A stretch of 64,000 bases of DNA from Brettanomyces bruxellensis (Eukaryota > Ascomycota > Pichiomycetes > Pichiales > Pichiaceae). Of this stretch, positions 32,024-41,222 are shown in pieces. Every line of letters begins with the position of its first letter. Position 1 is the first letter of the stretch. The translations under genes were made by a program, and so were the position numbers. The stretch spans positions 2,542,001 to 2,606,000 of the forward strand of contig NC_054689.1 of assembly GCF_011074885.1 (NCBI RefSeq), in the 5' to 3' direction. The notes under the pieces were generated by a model. That model did not search any database. It was given only the letters and a program-made list of their open reading frames with translations, and was not told where the DNA came from.

Positions 32024-33429
32024 AAAATACAGAGTGCAATAGAGAGGAAATGTTTGGAAGACAGTAGAGACTGATTGGCACTGGTTTTGCCGTCCGGAAG
32101 CGATCTGGTTATTTGCTTCCGTGCATAGAGTGTTTGTAAAAGCTAATACGCAAAGTTTTGATATGTTGTAGACTAGATATTGGGGGTATGTTGTTTAAGT
32201 AGTGATTTGGTGGTTTGGTTATCCTTAGGGGTAATTTAGGGGATTGCAATATCTGAATTGCTTTCATAACCACCTTAGGAACCTATTTTTACGAATAAAT
32301 TGACTTACTGTTCACCTTCGTTCCGTATTCACCTTTAAACGGAAGTTCTATTGTTTCATCTGGTATATGTTAAACTCTTCTTCGAAGCATGCATGTTCAG
32401 CAGTAATCACTAGTTCTGATCATAGGAAAATAAGTACTGATGCACAATTTCTTCTAATTTGAAAGGATTAACTCTCATACTCGATGTTCAATGGATAATC
32501 CTTTTTGTAGATCTATACAGCTGAGCAATGTACATTGTATAATGAGGATGGGCAAACGAGAAAGTCGTCCTTTATATATAATTCTAAACTATAGAAGCAT
32601 AGACAAATACTTTAACACTGCCGAGATGTCGAAGATATTATCAATAATGTCTACAGATTTCAACATGCTGCTTTTACAACACGCTTACAGTTGCGGAGTT
32701 TAAGTGCGGGCTCGCTCCTGCTAAAAAATTGTCTTGCGGAATAGTGGTAAAGTACATCTTCAGCAAAACTTCCTTAAGAGAAATCCTACAACTTCAAAAA
32801 ACAGAGAAGTTGAACCCATTGCTATTGCTAACACTTTGGAATGCAGTACCGTTAATAGCAAATTCTATGATTTAGGTGGTTGTGCTCGGAATTAATGACG
32901 TTCCTAAGTAAATGTTCATTATCAAGAGCCATCCACAAAATAAATTACTTGATCTATGTATTTCTTGGCATTACTGGCCACATTTGATGTACCGAATATG
33001 TCTCATAAATTTAGTGTATAAGATATTGATTAACCTGATGAATTAGATTAATGCATGCAAACATAGGTTAGTGCATACGAATACAAACCAATGCAAGTGC
33101 ATACACAAAGTATGTCAGCATATATGAATATCTTTGAATTTATCAAAGCAATTATTTACTTGTCCACCAACTTCAACAATGGCTTTTTCGACAAATTCAC
33201 ACTAAAAGAATAGAGAAGTGGTCATGCCTAAATCCTCAAAATCCTGTGTCAGTTAGCCGCGCATAAATATTACAAGGCGGTGCATCTTTCGAATGCGACT
33301 ATCGACGAATCCACCAACCACTATTTTTTTTTTTTTTTTTCCATTTGTGATTTTCTTCAGCTTCTTTTCCTCTCTGGTCACACAGTAAAACAACTAATTA
33401 TTCGTCATCTACCACCACCGCACACAAAC
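32024..33429. other. Gene-free region between the kinase gene and MRPL19
   Basis: 1.4 kb, AT-rich. A 70-codon frame at 32491-32703 has an ATG but no family resemblance. A weak repeat of TGCATACAAA-like units lies at about 33050-33110. An 18-base T run (33323-33340) precedes MRPL19 by about 90 bp. Confidence 0.6.
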
Positions 33430-33882
33430 ATGCCCGCACTCACAGATGTGCCGATCAAGTTGATTATAGGGGCCGGGAAGGCGGCACCTACGCCACCCGT
33501 TGGACCGGCTTTAGGTTCAAAAGGTGTGAAAGCTATTGATTTTTGCAAAGAGTTCAATGCAAGAACTGCACATTACAAGCAAGATGTTCCCATACCAGTG
33601 AACATAATTGTGCATCCAGACAGAACTTTTAACTTCAGCATCAAGTCACCAACAACTTCCTGGCTATTACTTCAGGCTGTTGAAAAGGAAAAGGGGTCAG
33701 ATAGTTTGGGAAAAGGAAATTTCGAGAAGAAAGGTAATCTAGGAGAGCTTAGTCTTAAGCATATTTATGAGATTGCGAAGATCAAGAAGACGGATACTGC
33801 ACATACAGACATGCCATTGAAGGATGTGTGCAAGGGTGTGATTGGGACTGCTAAATCGCTAGGTATCAAGGTTGTTTTATAG
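33430..33882 (+). CDS. MRPL19: Mitochondrial ribosomal protein uL11m
   Basis: A 150-residue L11-family protein. It has [27 protein letters not shown] at the N-terminus (the L11 proline-rich segment binding the GTPase-associated rRNA), then FCKEFNART, then [14 protein letters not shown] sequence and a C-terminal rRNA-binding domain ending in [12 protein letters not shown]. The ATG at 33430 is the right start: the frame is open upstream to a GTG at 33280, but that stretch is T-rich and has no ATG. uL11m sits at the base of the stalk of the mitochondrial large ribosomal subunit. No classical presequence precedes the domain, as is often so for this protein. The gene converges on UBP10. Confidence 0.93.
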   Translation: MPALTDVPIKLIIGAGKAAPTPPVGPALGSKGVKAIDFCKEFNARTAHYKQDVPIPVNIIVHPDRTFNFSIKSPTTSWLLLQAVEKEKGSDSLGKGNFEKKGNLGELSLKHIYEIAKIKKTDTAHTDMPLKDVCKGVIGTAKSLGIKVVL

Positions 33883-34268
33883 GGATAAGATAAAGTCATG
33901 TAAATAGAATAGAAATGAAATCTGCAGTTTGAATCGAGAAGTAGAGAGGAGGAGATAGTAGCTGTAAGGCAGGTGAGTTTGAAGTGAAGTAGTTGGAGTG
34001 AAGAGGTGAGAATGGGAAAATATGGAAGATGAAATGGGAAAGAGAGATGAAAGATAAAAGATAAAAGATGAAAGATGAAAGATGAAAGATGAAAGATGAA
34101 AGATGAAATGGTCAAAATGTAAAATAAAGGAAGTGAAAAAGTATCCAAACCAAACAAAGTATAACAGGCATAACAATTGTATCGGCATCGCATTAATTGA
34201 TATTACACATCTAATCTATACAATACAGCGTTAAAAGGCACGACAAGTAAAAAGCACATCCCCTGCAC
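33883..34268. other. Spacer between convergent MRPL19 and UBP10, with a GATGAAA repeat
   Basis: About 385 bp. At 34047-34108 the 7-bp unit GATGAAA (variant GATAAAA) repeats about nine times without interruption. The remainder is purine-rich on the + strand up to about 34140. Confidence 0.75.
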
Positions 34269-36908
34269 TCAGTTCCGCCGTCTCCGTTTTTTCCTACCCC
34301 GCTTCTGGGTGCCTTGACCCCGCACCCTTTTCTGGGGCACACCCGCGAAAGGCACAACGGGCACACCGCGGAGGGTCAGCCGGCTATAAATCAGGACGTA
34401 TGCACTTGGGTCGTTCAACGCCCCCCGCGGCTTGATTTTCTGCACAATCTCGTCGTCGTACGTGGCCCAAGTGCCGTCAGGCTGCCTGCAGTGCGCCACG
34501 TAGTGGCCCGAAGACACCGAGCGGCCCTCATGGAGGATTACCGCGATTAGCCGGTACCTCACCGGGGTTTCGCGGGTGGTCGTGTAGTCGGATAAATCAA
34601 GCACGTCCGGGTAGGACACTGTGGCCTTCACCTTCATGGAAGAGGTTCCGTTGAACCGAAACCGCTTTAAATGGACCGTCAAAGTTTCCGGTGCCCGCGA
34701 GATGGTGGAAATTTTAACTGCCGCAGTTCTCTTGTTGCATTTTTCGCACACGTACCCGCTTTGGTCGCGTTTGTCGGTACGGATCATCTCAGGGGAGAAA
34801 AACTGGCCGATCGACCGGTCGATGGAATACTTGGGCAGCTGTGCATGCTGCTGAATGCTGTGCGAAGGATTTTGCTTCTGAACTGAATTTTCCGCCTGCC
34901 CTGAAGTGGCAGCACCTGAATTCGAACCTGGATTCGAATTTGAAGTTGATTTTGTCAAATCTGATGTTAATTTTGAAGTTAATTTTTCACTTGTGTTTGG
35001 CTCCTGATTGGCATTTGAATCATTATCAGAACTAGAATCTTGATCCGTATCTTGATCCGCATCACGATCTGTTCCATATGCTTCATCGTTTGTGCCATAT
35101 GTATCCCCATCTGAACTTAAATCCTGATCTGAACTTGAATAAGAGCTTGAACTAGACACCAATTTTGCTTCTGCATTCAAACTAGAGCCAACAGCACCAT
35201 TACCACCTTTTAAATTTATCTTCCTCCGCTCCTGTTGTGTCTGAATCCGCCTCTCAAGCAGATCACACACCTGCCGACTACTTCCGTTTTCTCCACTTGC
35301 AGAAATTCGTTCTTTCAGTCTTTTCATCTGCTCCACATTCAAAAGCGTGCTTTCTCTCGCTTTAGAGCTCTCTAATCCCAAAGACAAGTCGTAAAACTCC
35401 TGCTGGGTTGTGGAAATATGACCGCAGTTTGTGCATGTGACAGTCTGGTTCAAGAGACCGCCAAAAATGTCATAGATGATGCTTTGGTTGAGTTTCACGC
35501 CTTTGGGCGTCGAATCCTCCTGCAAACGCGACATCAGAGACATGAAATACTCGTGTGAGTCCTCCTGCTGCCACTCGGACATCATCGGGTTGATTTCTTC
35601 AAGCTTGTAGATCAGTTTCTTGGGGTTGATGTAGAGAACTTTGCGCCACTCGTTCTTACGGCCAATCTGGAACATCTTGCATGCCGTATCGGCAAGCACT
35701 TTCGTCACAGAATGTGCTCCAATCACTTTATTGTACTTGTTGCGGTGCACATCGACAAAGTAATGCATCACTGCTGGCACGTGACACATCGCCTGCACTG
35801 CCGAGTTCATGTAGCACGTGACTCCATGGTTTAATAGTCCCACAGGTGCCGATCGGTTCTCAAACTGTCTCCATGACTTGAAAATCCGTTTAGATCCGTT
35901 TGATCCTCGGTCATCTTCCTCTTCGTCCAAGTCAAAGAAGTCTGAATTTGGTGTTGATATTGTGGGAGGTTTGTTTGACGGATTAGTTTGGTTGATCTGC
36001 TTAGTTTGCTCATGATTCTCGGTCTGTTTATTTCCTTTATTTTCGTTATTTCCCTCAGCCTTCTTATCTTTAACCTTTATTTCAACATTGTTGTCATCCA
36101 AAGAATTTAGATTCTTCACATCTTTTGTATTTCTCACATCATTCTCTTCCTTCTCTTCCTTCTCACTTTTCACATCATTCACGTTTTCCTCTGCCTTTTC
36201 TGCTCCCTCATACATGTCCCTCTTCAAATCCCTTTTTAACTGCTCTATATCCTCCTCCTCGTCTCCATTCTCATTCTCACTTCCCTCGCTTCCCTCATCT
36301 CCCTCATTTTCACTTTCCTCACTCTCCTCATTTTCACTTTCCTCACTCTCCTCATTTTCACTTTCTCCACCTTCTTCATCCGCAGTCTGGTAGTCTGCAT
36401 CACTCGCGTCGGCGTCCTTTTCCGACTCCCCATCGAATACCGCGTTACTCATCGTTAACTTCCCGCTTTCCACACTCTCCGCATTATTTTCCTCTTTGCT
36501 ACCTTTATGCTCTGTTTTCACCTCTGCAATCGCGTTTTTCTCCTTTTCAATTGTCCGCTCAAGCTGTTTGATCTCCCGCTCCCTTCTCCGCTCACTTCTC
36601 CGACGCCGTTTCTCCGTCTTTGCCGCTGGTTTTCCTGTATACATTGCAACCGCCTCCAAAACTGATCTCGGTCTCTTTTTTTTCCACTCCGACTTTGTTA
36701 CTTGCATTTTCTTTTGCTTCTCCGCCTTCTCGGCCTCCGTGCTATCTGACTGACTTCCCCCAGATGTTAGCTTCACGTACGAATTCGGCTTTATCGTCAC
36801 TGAATCCGGAAATCGGGCTTCCTTAAAGCTAAGCGGTTCTGATAAGAGTTTGCTGATTAATGGCGTCAAGTAGCTTGCTTTTTCCTTTTTCGTCGATTCT
36901 CTCGACAT
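34269..36908 (-). CDS. UBP10: Ubiquitin-specific protease, Ubp10-like
   Basis: An 879-residue peptidase C19 protein. The Cys box GLLNHGVTCYMNSAVQAM has the catalytic Cys at about residue 365. The His box is YRLIAVILHEGRSVSSGHYVAH (His about 802), followed by the TYDDEIV segment. A zinc-binding CxxC pair (TCTNCG) and its partner (CEKCN) are present. The long N-terminus is basic, then strongly acidic (Glu/Ser/Asp repeats, about 150-260). This layout and the VPAVMHYFVDVH segment after the Cys box fit nuclear Ubp10/Dot4, which removes ubiquitin from histone H2B and acts in silencing and nucleolar protein stability. About 180 residues of Ser/Asp/Asn low complexity split the catalytic domain (roughly 560-700). 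The frame continues upstream to a TTG at 36995, but the first ATG is at 36908, so that is the start. Confidence 0.85.
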   Translation of the reverse strand: MSRESTKKEKASYLTPLISKLLSEPLSFKEARFPDSVTIKPNSYVKLTSGGSQSDSTEAEKAEKQKKMQVTKSEWKKKRPRSVLEAVAMYTGKPAAKTEKRRRRSERRREREIKQLERTIEKEKNAIAEVKTEHKGSKEENNAESVESGKLTMSNAVFDGESEKDADASDADYQTADEEGGESENEESEESENEESEESENEGDEGSEGSENENGDEEEDIEQLKRDLKRDMYEGAEKAEENVNDVKSEKEEKEENDVRNTKDVKNLNSLDDNNVEIKVKDKKAEGNNENKGNKQTENHEQTKQINQTNPSNKPPTISTPNSDFFDLDEEEDDRGSNGSKRIFKSWRQFENRSAPVGLLNHGVTCYMNSAVQAMCHVPAVMHYFVDVHRNKYNKVIGAHSVTKVLADTACKMFQIGRKNEWRKVLYINPKKLIYKLEEINPMMSEWQQEDSHEYFMSLMSRLQEDSTPKGVKLNQSIIYDIFGGLLNQTVTCTNCGHISTTQQEFYDLSLGLESSKARESTLLNVEQMKRLKERISASGENGSSRQVCDLLERRIQTQQERRKINLKGGNGAVGSSLNAEAKLVSSSSSYSSSDQDLSSDGDTYGTNDEAYGTDRDADQDTDQDSSSDNDSNANQEPNTSEKLTSKLTSDLTKSTSNSNPGSNSGAATSGQAENSVQKQNPSHSIQQHAQLPKYSIDRSIGQFFSPEMIRTDKRDQSGYVCEKCNKRTAAVKISTISRAPETLTVHLKRFRFNGTSSMKVKATVSYPDVLDLSDYTTTRETPVRYRLIAVILHEGRSVSSGHYVAHCRQPDGTWATYDDEIVQKIKPRGALNDPSAYVLIYSRLTLRGVPVVPFAGVPQKRVRGQGTQKRGRKKRRRRN

Positions 36909-37882
36909 TCTATTCTGGTTTCTCTCCTTTTCCACTGCTTGGTTTTTCTGTCCACTGCAAATGCTTCCAAAATATCTTCTGATCTTCAATTTCAAATGTC
37001 ACGCCCTTTGTCTCTGTTCCTTTTTCCTAATTCTCAATACCCCGTTCCGTATTGTAACACAGCCATCTGGGAATTTTTCACACGTAATTTTTATTTTATT
37101 TTTATTTTTTTANTTTTTTTTCATGTGTAAATTTTTGTTTCCATAATTTTTTTTTTACATTATCTTATTTTATCTTTTTATGTTGTCCGATATTCTCGCT
37201 TACCCTGTTTTTTTTTTTTTTTTTTTTTCCTCTTCGCCAATAAAGAAATTTTCCTGCTTCCCTTTCGAGAAATGCGTCCCTGTTTCGTAACCAAATGTTT
37301 ACATTCAGGATTCGAAATTTTCATATTGCAAATACATCCTATTGATCTACAACATCTTAAACTTTTAGTTTTATTAATGTGAATACCCACAAATCTACAG
37401 TTTTGTGTTTTGATCTGTTCTTGTCTATTTTCATTTGTCTTTATCCGCATTTATCCGCTTCCTCCTCAATTATCTTGCCTCTCTGAGCTCTATCATACTC
37501 TTTTCCACCTAACTATTTCCTATTCGATCACATTTCATTAATTTCATCATATTTAATTTTTAAATTTCAAATTATCCTTTTTCTATATTTCATTTGATGC
37601 GTTATAATACCATCTTTTCTACCCACGTCACCTTACCTATTCTCTCTGTTTTCTTTTCTCACTTTTAGTCCTTCGCCGTACATCTCTACATCAAACAAAA
37701 AAATGTATTATTCATTTACCTTGGCTGTTTACCAAATGAAGACTTCAGGTTGATATCAGCCCGCCACATTCAGCGTATATCTCAAAAGTAAATACTAAAC
37801 ACACTTCTGCAGTGTAATATAAAACGGCCTGGTTCAAATACTGTTGCTTTTACGCTGAAATGTGCACACGTAAGATCTCAAA
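36909..37882. promoter_or_regulatory. Divergent upstream region of UBP10 and APS2
   Basis: About 970 bp, T-rich on the + strand. It holds an undetermined base (N) at 37113 in a T-rich tract and a T run at 37210-37229. These tracts make it a plausible nucleosome-depleted promoter but also a spot prone to sequencing error. Confidence 0.5.
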
Positions 37883-38317
37883 ATGGCAATTCAATTCATA
37901 GTGATTCTGAATCGGCAAGGAAGATTAAGATTGGCAAAATGGTACACAGCAATTGGCGAATCACAGCAAAGGCAGACAATCAAAACAATTCACAAGCTGA
38001 TCTCTTCTCGTGATCATCGGAAGCAGTCGAATTTTGTGTTGTTTGAGAACTCGAGGCTCGTTTATAAGAGATACAACGGCCTTTTTTTCGTGTTATGCAT
38101 TTCATTAGAGGATAATGAACTGGGATACTTGGAGGTGATCCCGTTGTTTGTTGAAATACTCGATTCATACTTTAACGGTGTGTGTGAGTTAGACATTGTG
38201 TTCAATTTCTACAAGGTATACCGAATATTGGATGAGATAGTTGTTGGAGGAGAATTGCAAGATACAAACAAAACCACGATATTAAACAGGATATATGCGT
38301 GGGACAAATTTGCGTGA
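37883..38317 (+). CDS. APS2: AP-2 adaptor complex sigma subunit
   Basis: A 144-residue longin-fold adaptor small chain. It opens with MAIQFIVILNRQGRLRLAKWY, then LISSRDHRKQSNFV, an RYNGLFFVLCISLEDNELGYLE-type strand, and ends with VCELDIVFNFYKVYRILDEIVVGGE. RDHKHQSNFVE and FNFYKVYMIMDEMFIGGEIQE are the sigma-2 versions, so AP-2 is preferred over AP-1 (Aps1). The sigma subunit is part of the adaptor core and helps bind acidic dileucine cargo signals in clathrin-mediated endocytosis at the plasma membrane. Length is standard. The gene is followed 30 bp later by a tetranucleotide repeat region. Confidence 0.92.
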   Translation: MAIQFIVILNRQGRLRLAKWYTAIGESQQRQTIKTIHKLISSRDHRKQSNFVLFENSRLVYKRYNGLFFVLCISLEDNELGYLEVIPLFVEILDSYFNGVCELDIVFNFYKVYRILDEIVVGGELQDTNKTTILNRIYAWDKFA

Positions 38318-39116
38318 GAAGTATTCACATGCCTGGAATAGGCAGACGGCATATATACATACATACATACATATACTTACTTAATGCATACACATATATA
38401 CATACTTACATATACTTACTTAATGCATACACGTACATACATACATACATACATACATACATACATACATACATACATACATACATACATACATACATAC
38501 ATACATACATACATACATACATACATACATACATACATACATACATACATACATACATACATACATACATACATACATACATACATACATACATACAATA
38601 TGGAAATAGAAACAGAGTTAACTTGTGTATATGTAAATGAGAAAAGATACAGGCACCTGAAGTGATCAGTAACGCTAGAAAAACATGAAACGAAAAGAGA
38701 AGCAGCAAAGAAGAAAAAAGAAGCATGCGGAGATTAGAGAAAGCAAGGTAGAGCAAAGCTTGCAGATCAAGCCCCTGAATAGAAACTAAGGAAACAGGAA
38801 TGGAACATAAATAAGCATTATATTGGATGCCGGTGGTAGTAAAAGCACCAAACCAGCCCAATGGACTCTTTTTTTTCGTTTTCACTATTTTTTTTTGGAA
38901 GAAAGTATCCCTGAAGCTTGGAATTCAAGCCCGATTAGAAACAAGGCATAGTGCACTTTCCAGAGACTCTTCCCGCTCCCTTTACCAGCCGGCCAACACT
39001 GCTCTCGTCACGTTCTATAGTTGAAATTTCGACTTTCGGGATTCCCCTCCGAACCATCTAATAAGTACGCTGCACCCAAGCCCAAAAAATAAAAGCTGGG
39101 TTCAAGAACCAACCAC
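38318..39116. other. Spacer between convergent APS2 and eIF5A, dominated by a TACA repeat
   Basis: Begins with imperfect ATAC repeats and a duplicated segment containing TATACTTACTTAATGCATAC (about 38372 and 38411), then the perfect microsatellite at 38434-38597. The rest (38598-39116) is unremarkable. Tyr-Ile-His-Thr and Cys-Met-Tyr-Val frames here are repeat artefacts. Confidence 0.75.
38434..38597 (+). repeat. Perfect (TACA)41 microsatellite
   Basis: 164 bp of uninterrupted TACA/ATAC repeat. It begins about 115 bp after the APS2 stop, in the 3' flank shared with eIF5A. Confidence 0.97.
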
Positions 39117-40296
39117 TTATGACTCTGGGGCCTCTCTGTAAGAGATGCAAGCCTCCTCATTCATGGCGGAGACAATGGTAACGATAAGCTCCTTACCATC
39201 ATCGAAATCAGCCTGCAACTTGTCACCTAAGTCACCTTCTGGGGCCTTAACATCCTGCTTGGTCTCACCAGAGTCGGTCATCAGGTTCAAGTAACCATCA
39301 TCAATGTCCAACAACTCGTACTCGGTTCTCTTGACGAAAGGAACCTCGACGTTATGTGTGGAAGGAGACAAATCCTCGTACTTTCTGCCGGTGAAGATGT
39401 CAAGACCAACCAAATGGACCTTGGCGTGACCGTGCTTACCGGTCTTAGAAGTCGACATGTCGACAACCTTGCATGGTCTTCCCTTGATGACAACGAATCC
39501 GTTTTTTCTCAAAGCGGAACATTGTAGAGGGTAAGTCAAAGAGGAGCCTGCGTCAGCAACCTCGAAGTCGTGCTGTATGAAAAGGGTGCGTATGTTAGTA
39601 GTGTTGCTTTAATGTTGATGGATGTGTTTGTCGTTGCGAGTAGATTTCTGCTGATTAATTCTAGATTGCCAGTTGAGTCTCAATGGATTTGTTCTATGAC
39701 TTTTATCCGTCTTTTGATTTATTAACTTTCCTTTTTTCTCTCCATTGATCCTCTCTTTTTCCCGTATATTCCATTTGATTCTCCTTTATCCCATCTTACT
39801 CCCATTCATTCCATTTTATTCCTCCTCACTCTCCTTCACCTTTCCCTGCTCCCTGGCAAAAAATCTCTGTGAAGAAAAATTTTCGTGCACTCGGATTAGT
39901 CGAAAAAAATTTCGCGAACCTCTTCCAGGTGCACAAAACAGCATGAACGCAGCGAGTAAAATGGACGCAACAGTGAGGAAGAAAAAAAAATCTAATTACC
40001 ATCACTACCGATTTTTGCTCATCACACACTTAAAGGGACACACATATAGTCAACCAGATCATTCGGACCAACTATTTTAACATATATGAATATCAGAAAC
40101 CACTATGAAGCATCCAAAGTGTAGATCACACAGCTTGGACTTAAATAATCCGGAAATCTGCCGGGTATCTCATCAGAAATCACAATCTTCAATAAGATCT
40201 TAATTGAGCAGATGGAGACAACTAATCGAAACGCAAATCATTGCATGCCCATACACAAAGCATGCAGCAGTCCATACTTACTTCTTCTTCAGCCAT
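39117..40296 (-). CDS. HYP2: Translation factor eIF5A (spliced gene)
   Basis: Exon 1 (40282-40296) codes for MAEEE; exon 2 (39117-39572) starts [11 protein letters not shown]. The joined protein has 156 residues and follows yeast eIF5A throughout. [15 protein letters not shown] contains the hypusine site (Lys51 in this numbering), and [16 protein letters not shown] follows it. The C-terminal OB fold ends with [15 protein letters not shown]. eIF5A, activated by hypusination, helps the ribosome through poorly reacting peptide bonds such as polyproline and aids termination. The unspliced frame alone would begin at a TTG within the conserved N-terminus, which shows that exon 1 is needed. Codon choice is strongly biased (TTG Leu, GTC Val, AAG Lys), as expected of a highly expressed gene. 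A CACGTG palindrome lies about 590 bp upstream. Confidence 0.96.
39573..40281 (-). other. Spliceosomal intron of eIF5A (709 nt)
   Basis: Donor GTAAGT begins at 40281 right after the fifth codon. The branch point TACTAAC is at 39600-39594 and the acceptor is ATACAG ending at 39573. Phase 0. This is long for a yeast intron. Its middle holds purine-rich runs on the coding strand, but no C/D or H/ACA snoRNA that I could convince myself of. Confidence 0.93.
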
Positions 40297-41222
40297 ATTG
40301 TATAATTTATTTGTAGTTTGTGAGTTGTTTATAGACGCCAAGGTCAAGATGGTGATAAAAATGTGAGTATAGTGAAGGAGGAAGAAATAGGTAGTGCTTA
40401 ATAAATTGAGGAAAAAACTAAAAAATAAAATAAAAAAAAATAGCCAAAAAATAGCCAAAAAACTAAGAAAAAAAAATAGCCAAAAAAAAACTGAAGAAAA
40501 GCCTGGAGAAAGCCTATAGCCAAACTCTAAATAAAGACCAATAATTCAAAGATTAATCCAATAATGTACAAGAAGTAAAACTATGGAATGAAAGATAAAA
40601 CCTCCAGAATTAAAGTTACAGACTCCAGAATCAAAATTATAACCTGGATCATCCCATCCTTCCCACTAAACCCATTTCTTCTCCTCCATCCCATACCTGC
40701 TCAAAATTTCTACCCAGTCTCCTCTCGCTTCGCTTCCTTTTTCCTCCTCCCAGATTCTCGCTATTCTTTTCCCTTTCCGCGCATTTTCCAAAACCTCATT
40801 TTTTTGGCCTGCAGGTTACCCGGATCCCTCCGCAGCAGGCAGATCGCCCGGGGACCCGCATTGTTCTATCAATGGGCAAGCGGCGACGGTCACGTGACCA
40901 GCCGGAAAGATCGAGAAGAAAAAATTTTTCCGCGGGTGCGATAAGCAGCGAGTAGCATTGACGGTGAGTCCATACAGGTTGGTTTGTTTACTAATACATT
41001 GTGAGAGAGAATAGGGACCGACTCAAGTGCAGAATGGAGAAAGATGGATTGTTCGAAGCAATTGACGGGCATAAATTTTTTCGGCGCCGATTGTTTTTAG
41101 GAGTTCCATGTGGTAGAGTGTAAGAATAAAAAACGAGATGGTACAAACGATGTTGATATTATTATACAGGTGTAGAGAGGAAAAAAAGCAGGAAAAAGCA
41201 GAATTCGAATGGCGGACATCGT
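40297..41222. promoter_or_regulatory. eIF5A upstream region
   Basis: About 925 bp between the eIF5A start and the end of the large Gln-rich gene. The first 250 bp contain repeated AAAAAATAGCCAAAAAA-type units (40430-40495). Farther up lie pyrimidine tracts and the CACGTG palindrome. A possible short spliced frame on the + strand is discussed under rejected items. Confidence 0.55.
40888..40899. promoter_or_regulatory. 12-bp palindrome GGTCACGTGACC (E-box)
   Basis: A perfect palindrome around CACGTG with the TCACGTGA flanks preferred by Cbf1-type bHLH factors. It lies about 590 bp upstream of the eIF5A ATG. In several non-Saccharomyces yeasts Cbf1 sites mark translation-gene promoters, so it could serve eIF5A; this is inference. 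Confidence 0.5.

Noticed and set aside
33280..33429. 50-residue N-terminal extension of MRPL19
   Set aside because: It starts at GTG, runs through a T-tract coding for poly-Phe, and the L11 domain begins properly at the ATG at 33430.
36909..36995. 29-residue N-terminal extension of UBP10
   Set aside because: It starts at TTG rather than ATG; the first ATG is at 36908.
38299..38885. Frames made of Tyr-Ile-His-Thr or Cys-Met-Tyr-Val repeats
   Set aside because: They are translations of the TACA microsatellite on the two strands.
39573..40281. snoRNA in the eIF5A intron
   Set aside because: A TGATGA-like word exists on the coding strand near 40170, but no matching box D, terminal stem or guide sequence was seen.
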